A DNA stretch of 64,000 nt from Sphaerisporangium rufum (GCF_016863395.1 NZ_BOOU01000048.1:61207-125206); one strand, 5' to 3'. Numbered from the stretch's first letter, positions 8,882 to 18,095 are shown. Program-made: numbers and translations. Notes: a model not told the origin generated them from the sequence alone.

Positions 8882-10630
8882 TCACTCGTTATTTGAGTGT
8901 TCGGAGGGCGCAGGGGTTGCGGATTGGGAAGGATTGTCGGGATTTTGAGGATTTTCGGGTTCGTCGGTCGGCGGCTCGGACACCGGCGGCTGCCGCGCCG
9001 GCCACGACACCCGGCAGGCCGATCCGCCGGTGGCGCCGGACCGCAGGGTGACGACGCCGCCGCCGGCGGCGCCGGTGTCCGGCGCCGTCACCACCAGCCG
9101 GGCCCGGGCGTCCGGCGCCAGCACCCCGCGCGCGGGCACGACCGCCAGGCCACCCGTGGCGGTGGCGGTCCACGACACCGTCCCGTGCCGCGCCGAGACC
9201 AAAATCACAGCGGTGTCCTCCTCCTCGCCGATGTCCGGCGGGCAGGAGACGACCAGCCGGGCCGGCGGGGACGCGGAGCCGGTGGGGCCCGGGGGGCGGC
9301 GGGACGGCGTCCGGGACGGTGCGGCGAGGGCGCCCCCGGTCGGCGCGGCGGCCGCCGGGGCGCCGGTCGGCGAGGTGCGGGCCGGTGCCGGGGTGCTCGC
9401 GGTGACCGCGCTGGTGGGGCCGGTGTCGCCGGTCGGTGCGGGCCCGTACCGGATCTGCAGCTCGCCGGGGGTGCGGCTCGGGAACCGCAGGGCCTGGGGG
9501 CCGTGCGAGCCGAGGTCCTGGCCGGTGGCGACCAGCATGGTGCCGGTGGCCACCAGGACGCAGGCGGCCGCGGCGAGGACGGGGGTGGCCCGGCGCGCCG
9601 CCCGGCGGCCCGCCCCGGCACCGTGCCGGCCCGGGCGCCGGTCGCCGGCGTGCGCGCCGACGAAGGTCACCGTGGTCGCGGGCGCCCCGGCCGGCGCGCC
9701 GGCCCGGCCCCGGGACGAGGCACGGGACGCGGCGGGGGACGCGGCTGGAGATGAGGCCCGGGCGCCGGCGCCGGCCCGCGCCGCGGCGGCGCGGGCGCGG
9801 CGGGCGGGGACCGGGAAGCCGTCCCGGTCGAAGACGCCGGACGCGGCGATGGCGGCGCGTTCGGCCGCTTGCCCGGCGGCGCCGCAGGTGGTGGCGACCC
9901 GCCGGCGTAAGGACAGCGGCGGGAACGCGACCGGCACCCCGGCCAGCAGCCCGTCGGCCGACACCCGGCGGCGGCGCCCGTCGGCGCACTCGCGGCAGCC
10001 GGAGATGTGCCGTACCAGCCGCCGGCGCAGCGGCTGGGGGAGCGGCCCCTCGATCGAGTCGAGCAGCGCCGACAGGTCGGGGCAGTGCGCCCGGCCGGTC
10101 CGGGCGAGGACCACCGCCGCGGCCGCGATCTCCAGGTGGTCGCGGGCCCGGGCGACCCGGCCGCCGGCCTGGCGGGACGACAGGCCGAGCACCGCGCCGA
10201 GGTCGGCGGGGGTGAGGCCGTGGCGAACCGCCAGCAGCAGCGCCTCGCGGTCCCGGTCGGCCAGCTCCGCCAGCGCCTCGCGGATCACGGCGGTCAGCTC
10301 AGGATCGTCGGCGTCGTCGTCGTACTCCTCCGGCGGCCGGTCCCCGGCGCCGCGGGACGGCGCGCACCGGGAACGCGTCAGCGCGTACAGCCAGGCGCGC
10401 AGCCGGGCGGGCTCGCGCAGCACCTCCGCGCGGCCGTGGGCCAGCACCATCGCGTCGTGCACGGCGTCGGCGGCGGCGTCGGTGTCGTGGAGCAGCGAGC
10501 ATGCGTAGTCGTTGAGACGGTCGGCGTACGCGTCGTACAGCAGGTCCACGGCGCGGTCGTCCGCCCGGCGCAGGGCGTCCGCCAATCGTTGATCGTCGGC
10601 ACGGCCGGCGCTCGGCCATCCGGACAGCAA
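8882..10630 (-). CDS. ECF sigma factor fused to zinc-finger anti-sigma-like, membrane and outer domains
   Basis: About 582 aa in one open frame. Residues about 10-90 form sigma region 2 (DAAADAVHDAMVLAHGR, LRAWLYALTRSR) and about 110-165 region 4 (LADRDREALLLAVRHGL, then a helix-turn-helix). Then RHISGCREC gives the HxxxCxxC zinc-finger anti-sigma signature. A basic Ala/Pro linker leads to one membrane helix (VLAAAACVLVATGTMLVATG), a Thr/Pro-rich stalk and an Ig/BACON-like beta domain near the C-terminus. Most sigma/anti-sigma pairs are separate proteins, so this looks like a self-tethered sigma. A TTG at 10630 behind GGGGAGGAA is the best start; the frame extends to a GTG at 10744 with no ribosome site. 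Confidence 0.78.
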   Translation of the reverse strand: MLSGWPSAGRADDQRLADALRRADDRAVDLLYDAYADRLNDYACSLLHDTDAAADAVHDAMVLAHGRAEVLREPARLRAWLYALTRSRCAPSRGAGDRPPEEYDDDADDPELTAVIREALAELADRDREALLLAVRHGLTPADLGAVLGLSSRQAGGRVARARDHLEIAAAAVVLARTGRAHCPDLSALLDSIEGPLPQPLRRRLVRHISGCRECADGRRRRVSADGLLAGVPVAFPPLSLRRRVATTCGAAGQAAERAAIAASGVFDRDGFPVPARRARAAAARAGAGARASSPAASPAASRASSRGRAGAPAGAPATTVTFVGAHAGDRRPGRHGAGAGRRAARRATPVLAAAACVLVATGTMLVATGQDLGSHGPQALRFPSRTPGELQIRYGPAPTGDTGPTSAVTASTPAPARTSPTGAPAAAAPTGGALAAPSRTPSRRPPGPTGSASPPARLVVSCPPDIGEEEDTAVILVSARHGTVSWTATATGGLAVVPARGVLAPDARARLVVTAPDTGAAGGGVVTLRSGATGGSACRVSWPARQPPVSEPPTDEPENPQNPDNPSQSATPAPSEHSNNE

Positions 10631-10880
10631 TCTTCCTCCCCGCAGGACGGGAACCTGACAATTCGGTCGAGCGTTCTCGCGAGAATTTCCCTGCCCGCGC
10701 CAGGCCCACACGCGTAGGACGCCCGGATCAGCGCGCGGGTTCACTGGGATTTGACCGATATTAAAAGGTTATGACCTGGGGAAACAGTGTCTCATGTGAT
10801 CAAAGAAACGGCTGTGACTTGACCGGTGTGGTGAAACCGTTTCCCCGGCCCGGGAGACCGGACCGGGGGCGGCGCGGCCG

Positions 10881-12671
10881 TCACTGGGCGGCGGCGTTGC
10901 AGTTCGGCGCGCACAGCCGCCGGGAGATGCTCTCCAGGAAGATCTTGCGGATCTCCAGCGCGTTGTTGGCGAAGAACGCCTCGCCCTGGGTGGCCTTGGC
11001 GATCGCCCGCATCTGCCGGCGTCCGGCCGCGTCGTCGGCGCCCAGCGCCACGATGATGATGCTGATCGGCTGGTTCTCGTCGTACTCGTCGCGCAGCTTG
11101 CGCAGGATCTGCGCGTTGGTGATGCCGCCTTCCGGGTCGTCGTTGCCGACGCCGTCGGTGAACACCAGCAGCGTGTTGATCTTGTCCGCCGCGTACTCGG
11201 CCTTCATCTTGTCGTAGGCGGCGGCCAGCGTGTCGTTCAGGCCGGTGTCCCCGGTGGGCTTGGCCCGGATCTTGTCCAGCGTCCGCAGCAGGGCCTCCCG
11301 GCGGGTCACCCCGCCCACCTTGCCGCCGAGCGGCCCGATCGGCACGCCCTCGCGGTAGTCGACGCCCTTGCCGTTCAGGTTGGTGGAGAACGCCCAGGTG
11401 CCGATCTCGGTCTTGTCCGGGAACAGCTTGAGCCCCTCGATGGCGGTCTGGGCGATCAGCCGCATCCGGTCGCCGGGGGCGCCCACCGCGGGCAGCGCCA
11501 TGGTGCCGGAGATGTCGAGCAGGGCGAGCAGCCGCACGCCGAGCTTGAGCCGGGACCAGGCCTGCGACATCTTGGCGACGGTGGCCGCGTCCGGGATCTT
11601 CATCGCCTCCGGCGCCGCCGGCTCCAGGCCGTTGGCCTTGCTGATCGCGTTCCCGCCCTTGCCGTCGGGGGTGCGGAAGCCGTACTGGCGGACGGTCTTC
11701 TTGGCCGCCGCGCCGGACAGCGCGCTCACGAACCCCTTGGCGGCGTCCCGGGTGGCCTGGTCCCTGGCGGTGACGACCACCGGATAGTCCAGGCTGATGG
11801 TGCCCTCCGCCGGGTACATCGCGACCACCTGGCCGGGCCGGCCCTTGGCGTTGTAGGACCAGATGCTCTGCTCGGACGCCACGCCGATCGGCGCGCGAGA
11901 GGACTGCTTGGCCATCGTGGCGAACATGTCGGCCGGGCTGCTCACCGCGCTCTCCGACAGCTGCCGCAGCGTGCCGACCAGCTGCTCGTCGCCGGAGCCG
12001 GCGGCGCGCAGCACCCCGGCCCCGGCCAGCAGGGCGCTGAGCCCGGCCGCGTTCAGCGTCGGATCCAGTGCCAGCACCCGGATGCTCTTGCCGAGCCCGT
12101 CCGGCGCGGCGGCGTTGGCGGCGGTCATCATGCCGCTCCAGCTCGGCTCGCCGAACGCGCCGCGCAGCTTCTCCACCACCTGCTTGGGCGCGGCGAGCAC
12201 GACCGGGGAGCTGGCCACGTTGCCGGCCGGCTGCGGGGCGCCGTCGCCGGCCGCCCCGCGCAGCTTGGCGACCCACAGGCTGGAGTCGGGGATCCACACG
12301 TCGCCGTCGAACCCGCCGCTGGTCGCGCCGGTGCCGGCGATCGCGTTGGTGACATCGGCCGGCTCGCCCTCCTTGACCGTCACCGTGACGCAAGAGGCCC
12401 CGGAACCGGGCCCGCCGAGCCCGGCCGCGATCTTGCTGATGGCGGGGCGGATCTCCGGGGCGGCCACCACCTTCAGCGCGGTCCGGCCGTTCCCGCACGG
12501 CTCGTCGCGGCTCACGATCACGTAGGCCGCCACGCCGAGCAGTACGGCGAGCGCCACGGCGCCCGCGAGCGGCACCAGGACCTTGCCGCGTCCCGCGCGG
12601 CGACGGCCGGCCGGCTCGTGGTAAGGGGTGTAGCCGCCGTCAGGGTCGTCAGTGCGATGACGTCCGCCCAC
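10881..12671 (-). CDS. Membrane-anchored solute-binding and VWA domain protein
   Basis: A 596-aa protein. A basic, Arg/Gly-rich cytoplasmic head of about 30 residues precedes a single membrane helix (VLVPLAGAVALAVLLGVAAY). The outer region starts as a periplasmic-binding-protein-like fold (about 60-360), and a von Willebrand A domain fills about 390-580, with LLDISGTMALP at the MIDAS position and TLLVFTDGVGND later. This pairing is common in actinomycetes but its function is unknown. GTG at 12671 follows AGAGGAC. It lies upstream of the sigma fusion on the same strand, 250 bp away, so co-regulation is possible. Confidence 0.8.
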   Translation of the reverse strand: MGGRHRTDDPDGGYTPYHEPAGRRRAGRGKVLVPLAGAVALAVLLGVAAYVIVSRDEPCGNGRTALKVVAAPEIRPAISKIAAGLGGPGSGASCVTVTVKEGEPADVTNAIAGTGATSGGFDGDVWIPDSSLWVAKLRGAAGDGAPQPAGNVASSPVVLAAPKQVVEKLRGAFGEPSWSGMMTAANAAAPDGLGKSIRVLALDPTLNAAGLSALLAGAGVLRAAGSGDEQLVGTLRQLSESAVSSPADMFATMAKQSSRAPIGVASEQSIWSYNAKGRPGQVVAMYPAEGTISLDYPVVVTARDQATRDAAKGFVSALSGAAAKKTVRQYGFRTPDGKGGNAISKANGLEPAAPEAMKIPDAATVAKMSQAWSRLKLGVRLLALLDISGTMALPAVGAPGDRMRLIAQTAIEGLKLFPDKTEIGTWAFSTNLNGKGVDYREGVPIGPLGGKVGGVTRREALLRTLDKIRAKPTGDTGLNDTLAAAYDKMKAEYAADKINTLLVFTDGVGNDDPEGGITNAQILRKLRDEYDENQPISIIIVALGADDAAGRRQMRAIAKATQGEAFFANNALEIRKIFLESISRRLCAPNCNAAAQ

Positions 12672-12926
12672 GATGTCCTCTTAAAGATCGACCTTTTGGG
12701 AACTGTTGGCGCGCTTCCCGGCACCATATAGGTAGATCCCGGGTAATGCCTACGGAACCATAGCGTCACCGCTTATGCCGTCAAAACCGATCTTTTGCTG
12801 CGGTAATGGCAGTGGAGGCGCCGTTCCGGCGGCGATTCCCTGGACCGCCGGTCGATCGATCTTGGAATTGCCGGGTCCGGCGGTCATGGACTGGGCGACC
12901 ATCCCGTCCGGCCCGCCCGGCACCGG
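12672..12926 (-). promoter_or_regulatory. AT-richer leader of the VWA gene
   Basis: A 255-bp gap between two minus-strand genes. The part nearest the VWA start is much richer in A/T than its surroundings and includes CTATAT (minus-strand sense, near 12725), a plausible -10 region. No matching -35 is clear. No gene is seen. Confidence 0.3.
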
Positions 12927-13568
12927 TCAGTGGCCGCAGCCGTGGCCCCGCCAGGCGCGCGACCCCTCGCGCACCGCCACCGCCGCCAGCACCAGCGCCA
13001 CCGCCGGATCGAGCCACCACCAGCCGATCGTGGTCGCGGTCAGCCCGGCCAGCACCCCGGCGGCCATCCCCGCGCACAGCAGGTTCTGCGTGCCCTCGCC
13101 TGCGGTGGCCGCCGAGCCGAGCCGGGCGCCCAGTCGGCGCTTGGCCAGCCCGAGCAGCGGCATGCTGACCAGGCTGATCACGGTGACCGCCACGCCGAGC
13201 ACCGTGGGGACCGCCCGCTCGCCGGCCCGCAGGTCATAGCCGACGTGCAGCACCAGATAGGGGGCCAGCAGCCAGAAGCTCACCGCGACGGCGAGCCTGG
13301 CCCGCCGCTCGGCGCTCGCCGATCGCAGCCGGCTGCCGGTGAAGCGCCAGACGACGATCAAACTGGCCAGCGCCTCGGCCAGCGACGACCAGCCCCAGCC
13401 GATCAGCGCCACCGAGTGCGCCGACACCCCGGCCAGCAGCCCGAGAGAACTCTCGGCGGCCAGCCAGGCCAGCGTCACCAGCGACAGCATGCGGGCGAGC
13501 CGCGCGTCGCGCAGCCAGGACGCGGGTGCGGCGGCCGGGCACGCCTCCGTATGCTGGTCCGGCACCAT
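12927..13568 (-). CDS. Cation-efflux (CDF)-like membrane protein
   Basis: A 213-aa protein with six hydrophobic segments resembling the membrane domain of cation diffusion facilitators: LAWLAAESSLGLLAGV, SVALIGWGWSSLAEALASL and LDPAVALVLAAVAVREG at the end. The canonical HxxxD metal-site pairs are poorly kept (SVALIGWGWSS replaces the usual SxALxxD), and the C-terminal cytoplasmic metal domain is absent. It may be a short CDF variant with altered specificity. ATG at 13568. The neighbours do not explain its role. Confidence 0.72.
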   Translation of the reverse strand: MVPDQHTEACPAAAPASWLRDARLARMLSLVTLAWLAAESSLGLLAGVSAHSVALIGWGWSSLAEALASLIVVWRFTGSRLRSASAERRARLAVAVSFWLLAPYLVLHVGYDLRAGERAVPTVLGVAVTVISLVSMPLLGLAKRRLGARLGSAATAGEGTQNLLCAGMAAGVLAGLTATTIGWWWLDPAVALVLAAVAVREGSRAWRGHGCGH

Positions 13569-13614
13569 CGCCCCCGATCACCCGCTCTCCGCCTCCGGTG
13601 GCGCTGAGTAGCGT

Positions 13615-13649
13615 ACCCGTAACCCGGTGTGGCGCATCCGGGTTCGGGT
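13615..13649. promoter_or_regulatory. Inverted repeat upstream of the CDF-like gene
   Basis: Arms ACCCGTAACCCGG (13615-13627) and CCGGGTTCGGGT (13638-13649) are complementary apart from one inserted base, around a 10-nt centre. It is about 47 bp upstream of the 13568 start, in operator or promoter position. No cognate regulator is adjacent. Confidence 0.4.
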
Positions 13650-13918
13650 AAAGCCGTGCACCGGCGCGGCGGCGGGACCGGCCCGACGCCGCCCCGGCGG
13701 GCCGGCACCGGGCCTTCCGGGGGCGGCCGGACCGGCCCGCAGGACCGAAACCTTCGCGGACCGGCCGGCCGGCCGGACCGGACCAGGCCGTTCCGGGTCG
13801 ACGGGGTCGGCCGGGGCGACCGGACCGGCCCGGTGCCGGCCGCGCCGGCCGCGCCGACCTCACGCGGACCCGACGCCCACCTGACGCCGACCCGACGCCG
13901 ACCCGACAAGGACCGCAC
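13650..13918. other. Low-complexity CCGG-rich intergenic stretch
   Basis: This stretch between divergent genes is dominated by GGCCGG/CCGGACC runs and ends in short direct repeats of ACGCCGACCCG. I see no gene, and no promoter hexamers I would defend. Confidence 0.5.
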
Positions 13919-14875
13919 GTGCCCTTCACCCCGAGCCACGTCGCCGCGGTGATCCCGCTCATCCTCCCGGCCCGGGCCCGGCGGGTGCTCGACCCGTGGG
14001 CGCTCGCCGTGGGGGCCATGGTCCCCGACCTGCCGATGTTCCTGCCCTACCTGGACGACTACGCCGGCTGGCACTCGCCGCGGGGCGTGGTCACCAAGGA
14101 CGTGGCCGCGACCGTCGTGCTGCTGGCGCTCTTCCAGTTCGTCTTCCGCCAGCCGCTCACCGCGCTGCTGCCCGAGCGGCTCGCCCGCCGGGTCGCCGCG
14201 CTGCCCGGCCCCGGCTGGCGCCGGTTCCCCACGGTGCTGCTCGGCGCCGCCGCCGGGGCGGCGACCCACGTGCTGTGGGACTCCTTCACTCACGACTGGG
14301 GCACCGCCTTCTGGAGCGTCCCGCTACTGTCGGCCCCGATCGCGGGCGGGGTGACCGGTTACCAGGTGCTGCAGTACGCCTCCTCGGCGGCCGGGCTGGC
14401 CGCGGTCGCCTGGTGGCTGGCCACCTGGCTGCGCACCCCGGGCAGCGGGTCGCTCCCGGCCGGACGGCCGGCGGCGTCCGAACCTCCCTGCCCACCGCCC
14501 CGGCGGGCCGGCGCACCGCCCGCGGCCGCTCCGTCCGCCCCTGCGCCGTCCGGGACCGGCCCGTCGGGATCCGGCCCGTCCGCACCTGTGCCGTCCAGGG
14601 CCGGCCCGTCGGGGTCGGCTTCGTCCGGGTCCGCGGCGTCGGGGGCCGCGCCGTCCGGGTCCTCGGTCCGGCGGGCGGTGCCGGTGGCCGCGGTGGTGGC
14701 CGGACTGGTGGCGGCGCCGCTGTGGCCGCTGGTGCACCCGCCCGGTCCCGCGTCCGGCTGGGGCGGGCTGCTCGCCCGGGGTGGGGCCGGCCTGGTGATC
14801 GGCTGCTGCGCGGTGCTCACCCTGTACGCCGGCGCCTGGTGGCTGCGGCGGGCCATACGCTGGAAGCGTGCCTGA
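13919..14875 (+). CDS. DUF4184 family membrane protein
   Basis: A 318-aa membrane protein that opens MPFTPSHVAAVIPL and includes VGAMVPDLPMFLPYL and HVLWDSFTHDWG, the hallmarks of DUF4184. The conserved His/Asp residues suggest a metal-dependent hydrolase-like fold in the membrane. Helices occupy the first about 175 and last about 80 residues. The middle (about 180-250) is a Pro/Ser/Gly/Ala linker of repeated PSG units, probably a recent low-complexity expansion. GTG at 13919 follows AAGGA. It overlaps the methyltransferase gene by 8 bp. Confidence 0.8.
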   Translation: MPFTPSHVAAVIPLILPARARRVLDPWALAVGAMVPDLPMFLPYLDDYAGWHSPRGVVTKDVAATVVLLALFQFVFRQPLTALLPERLARRVAALPGPGWRRFPTVLLGAAAGAATHVLWDSFTHDWGTAFWSVPLLSAPIAGGVTGYQVLQYASSAAGLAAVAWWLATWLRTPGSGSLPAGRPAASEPPCPPPRRAGAPPAAAPSAPAPSGTGPSGSGPSAPVPSRAGPSGSASSGSAASGAAPSGSSVRRAVPVAAVVAGLVAAPLWPLVHPPGPASGWGGLLARGGAGLVIGCCAVLTLYAGAWWLRRAIRWKRA

Positions 14876-15698
14876 GATCATCCCGGTGGACGACCCCGCC
14901 GATCCCCGGCTGGCCGACTACGTGCGGCTGCGCGAGGTGGAGCTGCGCAAGAGCCTGGAGGCCGAGCGCGGCCTGTTCATCGCCGAGGGCGAGAAGGTCA
15001 TCCACCGTGCGGTGGCCGCCGGCCATCCGGTCCGGTCGGTGCTGACCACCCGCCGGTGGCTGCCGGGGCTGGCCGGTGTCATCGGCGAGGCCCGCGTCTA
15101 CCTGGTCGACGACGAGGTGATGGCCGGCGTCGCGGGGTTCGCCGTGCACCGGGGCGCGCTGGCGTCCATGGCCCGGCTCGCCACGCCGCCGGTGGAAGCC
15201 CTGCTGGCCGGCCCGGCCCGCCGGGTGCTGGTGCTGGAGGACCTGGTCGACCACGGCAACGTGGGGGCGATCTTCCGGTGCGCCGCCGCGCTCGGCGTGG
15301 ACGCGGTGATCCTCTCGCCGCGGTGCGCCGACCCGCTCTACCGCCGGTCGGTGAAGGTCTCCATGGGCGCGGTGTTCGCCGTCCCGTACGCCCGGATGGC
15401 CGACTGGCACGGCGGGGTGGCCGCGATCCGCGTCGCCGGGTTCCGCACCCTGGCGCTGACGCCGGACCAGGCCGCCACCCCGATCGACCGGGCGGAGATG
15501 GGCGACCGGGTCGCGCTGCTGCTCGGCGCGGAGGGCGACGGGCTGTCCTCCCGCTGGCTGCGGATGGCCGACGAGCCGGTGTGCGTCCCGATGAGCCCGG
15601 CGGCGATGGCCGCCGGCGTCGACTCCCTCAACGTGGTCGCCGCCGCCGCCATCGCCTGCCACGGCCTGATGCGCGCCCACCCGGCGCAAGCGCGCTGA
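14868..15698 (+). CDS. SpoU/TrmH family RNA 2'-O-methyltransferase
   Basis: A 276-aa SPOUT enzyme that would methylate a ribose in rRNA or tRNA using S-adenosylmethionine. An N-terminal RNA-binding domain (about 1-110) precedes the knotted catalytic domain. The SPOUT motifs are visible: VLEDLVDHGNVGAIFRCAAA (motif 1), LLGAEGDGLSSRWL (motif 2) and PMSPAAMAAGVDSLNVVAAA (motif 3). GTG at 14868 lies inside the end of the DUF4184 gene, so the two are co-transcribed. The target nucleotide cannot be told from sequence. Confidence 0.9.
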   Translation: MPEIIPVDDPADPRLADYVRLREVELRKSLEAERGLFIAEGEKVIHRAVAAGHPVRSVLTTRRWLPGLAGVIGEARVYLVDDEVMAGVAGFAVHRGALASMARLATPPVEALLAGPARRVLVLEDLVDHGNVGAIFRCAAALGVDAVILSPRCADPLYRRSVKVSMGAVFAVPYARMADWHGGVAAIRVAGFRTLALTPDQAATPIDRAEMGDRVALLLGAEGDGLSSRWLRMADEPVCVPMSPAAMAAGVDSLNVVAAAAIACHGLMRAHPAQAR

Positions 15699-15900
15699 CG
15701 ACACCCCGCGCGCCAACCGCGCCGGCCTGCCTCTCCGACTCCGGCCTGTCCGGCCCCGGCCTGCCTATCGGACGCCGCCCGTCCGGCCCCGGGCCCTCTG
15801 GCCCCCGGGCGCCCTCTGGCCGGGACACCATCCGGCTTCGGGACACCGGCGGGCTCCGACCGGCCTGCCGGTTCCGGTGTACCGCCCGGTCGGGCCCGGG

Positions 15901-16275
15901 TCACCGGCCGGCGCTCGCACCGATCGTCTGGGTGAGGTTGAGCTTGTTCCCGTCCGGGTCGTGGATGTGGGCGACCCGCTCGCCCCACGGCATGTCGTTC
16001 GGCGGGCCGAGGACGTTGCCGCCGGCCGCCTCGACCTGGTCCAGCAGGGCGTCGACGTCGTCGACCCGCACGCTCAGCACGAACCGTTGCGGTGCCGACA
16101 GGTCGGCGTCGTTGTTCACCAGGCCGAGCTCGGAGTCGCCCACCCGCAGCATCACGAAGAAGACCGGGCCCTCCTCGGGGAAGCGGCTCTCCGCCACCGC
16201 GCCGAACATCCGCTGGTAGAACGCCTGCAGCCGGTCCACGTCCGAAGTGACGATGATCGGTTGGATGGTGGCCAT
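15901..16275 (-). CDS. VOC family (glyoxalase/bleomycin-resistance fold) protein
   Basis: A 124-aa protein with two beta-alpha-beta-beta-beta halves typical of the vicinal oxygen chelate fold. It opens MATIQPIIVTSDVDRLQAFY and ends with VAHIHDPDGNKLNLTQ, where the family carries a conserved metal-side acidic residue. AAGGAG lies 8 nt upstream of ATG 16275. It is 58 bp downstream of the SnoaL-tailed sigma gene on the same strand, so it is probably part of that operon and may be a stress-response or detoxifying protein. Confidence 0.85.
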   Translation of the reverse strand: MATIQPIIVTSDVDRLQAFYQRMFGAVAESRFPEEGPVFFVMLRVGDSELGLVNNDADLSAPQRFVLSVRVDDVDALLDQVEAAGGNVLGPPNDMPWGERVAHIHDPDGNKLNLTQTIGASAGR

Positions 16276-16333
16276 GTCCGCTCCTTCGAGTTCGCCGTGC
16301 CTTTCCTCGTGATACGCGCCGGCGGCGAGGAAC

Positions 16334-17335
16334 TCATCGGTCCGCCGGAACCGGGTCCGCCCGCCGGGCGGAGACGTCCGGCATGCCGAAGAGGGAGATC
16401 AGCCGGTCGGCGTCCAGGTAGTTGGTGATGCCGTGCACCAGCCCGCCGGACACGTCGAGCAGCACGAGCGCGAAGGGGACGTGGCCGCCGTCCGGGCCGG
16501 GCCTGGTCTGCCAGAACGCCGGCGAGCCGTTGGCCGCCACCGGGACCAGCCGGGCGCCCGCGCAGGACGAGTCCGGGGCCGACAGCACCTGCCGGATGCG
16601 ATCCCGGCCGCGGATCCACCAGGTGAACGGCGGCATCGTCATCATGGCGTCCTCGTGCAGCAGCGCGACGAGTGCGGCCACGTCGTGCCGCTCGAAGGCA
16701 TCGCAGTACCGGCCGAGCAGCTCGCGCTGGGCGGGGTCGGCCGGCCGCAACGGCTCGCCGGGCATGCCGCCGATCGACTCCATCGTCGCCCGCGCCCGCT
16801 GCGACGCGCTGTTCACCGACGCGACGGTGGTGTCCAGCAGGGCGGCCACCTCGGCCGCGGTCCACCGCAGCACGTCCCGCAGGATCAGCACCGCCCGCTG
16901 CCGGGGCGGCAGGTGCTGCAGCGCGGCGACGAACGCCAGCCGGACCGTCTCCCGCTGGACGGCCAGCTCCGCCGGGTCACCGGCCACCGGCAGCACCAGC
17001 GCGTCCGGCACCGGCTGGACCCAGGTGCCCTCCGCCGCCGGCCGGCCGATGTCCGGCCCGGCAACCGCCGCCGGGCCGAGATCGACGGCCACCGCCCGGC
17101 GCTGCGCGCTGCGCAGCATGTCCAGGCAGATGTTGGTGGCGATGCGGTAGAGCCAGGCGCGCAGCGGGCCCCGCCGCTCGTCGAAGCGGTCGAAGGACCG
17201 CCAGGCGCGCAGCAGCGTCTCCTGCACCGCGTCCTCGGCCTCGAAGCCGGAGCCGAGCATCCGGTAGCAGAACCCGGTCAGCTCACCCCGGAACGGCTCC
17301 AGCCGGGCATCCGCCCCGGTCAGCACGTCGGTCAT
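16334..17335 (-). CDS. SigG/SigX5-type ECF sigma factor with SnoaL-like domain
   Basis: A 333-aa protein. Sigma region 2 is clear (GFEAEDAVQETLLRAWRSF, LRAWLYRIATNICLDMLR), as is region 4 (LPPRQRAVLILRDVLRW, then VASVNSASQRARATM). Residues about 205-325 form a SnoaL-like/NTF2 domain (LLGRYCDAFERHDVAALVAL), as in the TIGR02960 group that includes mycobacterial SigG. The domain is thought to control sigma activity without a classical anti-sigma. ATG at 17335 has a GGGGG just upstream. The VOC gene downstream is a likely co-transcribed partner. Confidence 0.88.
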   Translation of the reverse strand: MTDVLTGADARLEPFRGELTGFCYRMLGSGFEAEDAVQETLLRAWRSFDRFDERRGPLRAWLYRIATNICLDMLRSAQRRAVAVDLGPAAVAGPDIGRPAAEGTWVQPVPDALVLPVAGDPAELAVQRETVRLAFVAALQHLPPRQRAVLILRDVLRWTAAEVAALLDTTVASVNSASQRARATMESIGGMPGEPLRPADPAQRELLGRYCDAFERHDVAALVALLHEDAMMTMPPFTWWIRGRDRIRQVLSAPDSSCAGARLVPVAANGSPAFWQTRPGPDGGHVPFALVLLDVSGGLVHGITNYLDADRLISLFGMPDVSARRADPVPADR

Positions 17336-17468
17336 CCCCCGACCTTATGCGCCGCCACCGACACCTTCTTAATGAGACCGATGACTTTCCGGGCCGGCCG
17401 CAGTACTCGTTTCGACAGGCACCGCGCGGACCTGTGAGCCGCGATGCGAACGGACAGGAGCCCAGGAC

Positions 17469-18092
17469 ATGACCGACGCCCGGATTCGGGAGGCCGTGGC
17501 GGCCGAACGCCGCGAGCAGGCCGAACTGCTCGCCACGCTGCGGCCGGAGCAGTGGGACGCCCCTACCTTGTGCGAGGGCTGGCGGGTGCGGGAGGTCATC
17601 GCGCACACCACGATGCCCTACCGGACCTCCGTCCGGCGCACGCTGCTGGATCTGGTGAAGGCGCGGGGGAACTTCAACCGGATGGCCGACCGGGCCGCGC
17701 GCCGCGACGCCGCCCGCCTGCCGGCCGAGCGGCTGATCGCCGCGCTGCGCGACAACGCCGAACACCCCTGGACGCCGCCCGGCGGCGGCCCGGCGGGCGC
17801 GCTGTCGCATGACGTCATCCACGGCCTCGACATCACCGTCGGCCTGGGGCTCGACCGCCTGGTCCCGCCCGAGCGGGTCGTTATGGTGCTGGCCGGGCTG
17901 CGGCCGAGGAACGTCGCCTTCTTCGGCACCGACCTCACCGGCGTCGAGCTGCGGGCCACCGACCTGGACTGGTCCTACGGCACCGGAACCCCGCTGCACG
18001 GCCTCGCCCAGGATCTCCTGCTCGCCATCTGCGGCCGCCGCCTCCCCCCGGACCGCCTGAAAGGCGACCCCGCCCCCCGCTTCACCCGATGA
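17469..18092 (+). CDS. Maleylpyruvate isomerase family mycothiol-dependent protein
   Basis: A 207-aa DinB-fold protein of the MDMPI group. ERREQAELLATLRPEQWD, LCEGWRVREVIAHTTMPY and LSHDVIHGLDI carry the conserved His residues of the metal site. Members either isomerise maleylpyruvate using mycothiol or serve other thiol-dependent transfers, and the present substrate is unknown. AGGAG lies 9 nt upstream of ATG 17469. It diverges from the SnoaL-tailed sigma gene over a 133-bp promoter gap, so it may belong to that sigma's regulon (inference). Confidence 0.82.
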   Translation: MTDARIREAVAAERREQAELLATLRPEQWDAPTLCEGWRVREVIAHTTMPYRTSVRRTLLDLVKARGNFNRMADRAARRDAARLPAERLIAALRDNAEHPWTPPGGGPAGALSHDVIHGLDITVGLGLDRLVPPERVVMVLAGLRPRNVAFFGTDLTGVELRATDLDWSYGTGTPLHGLAQDLLLAICGRRLPPDRLKGDPAPRFTR

Positions 18093-18095
18093 CCT

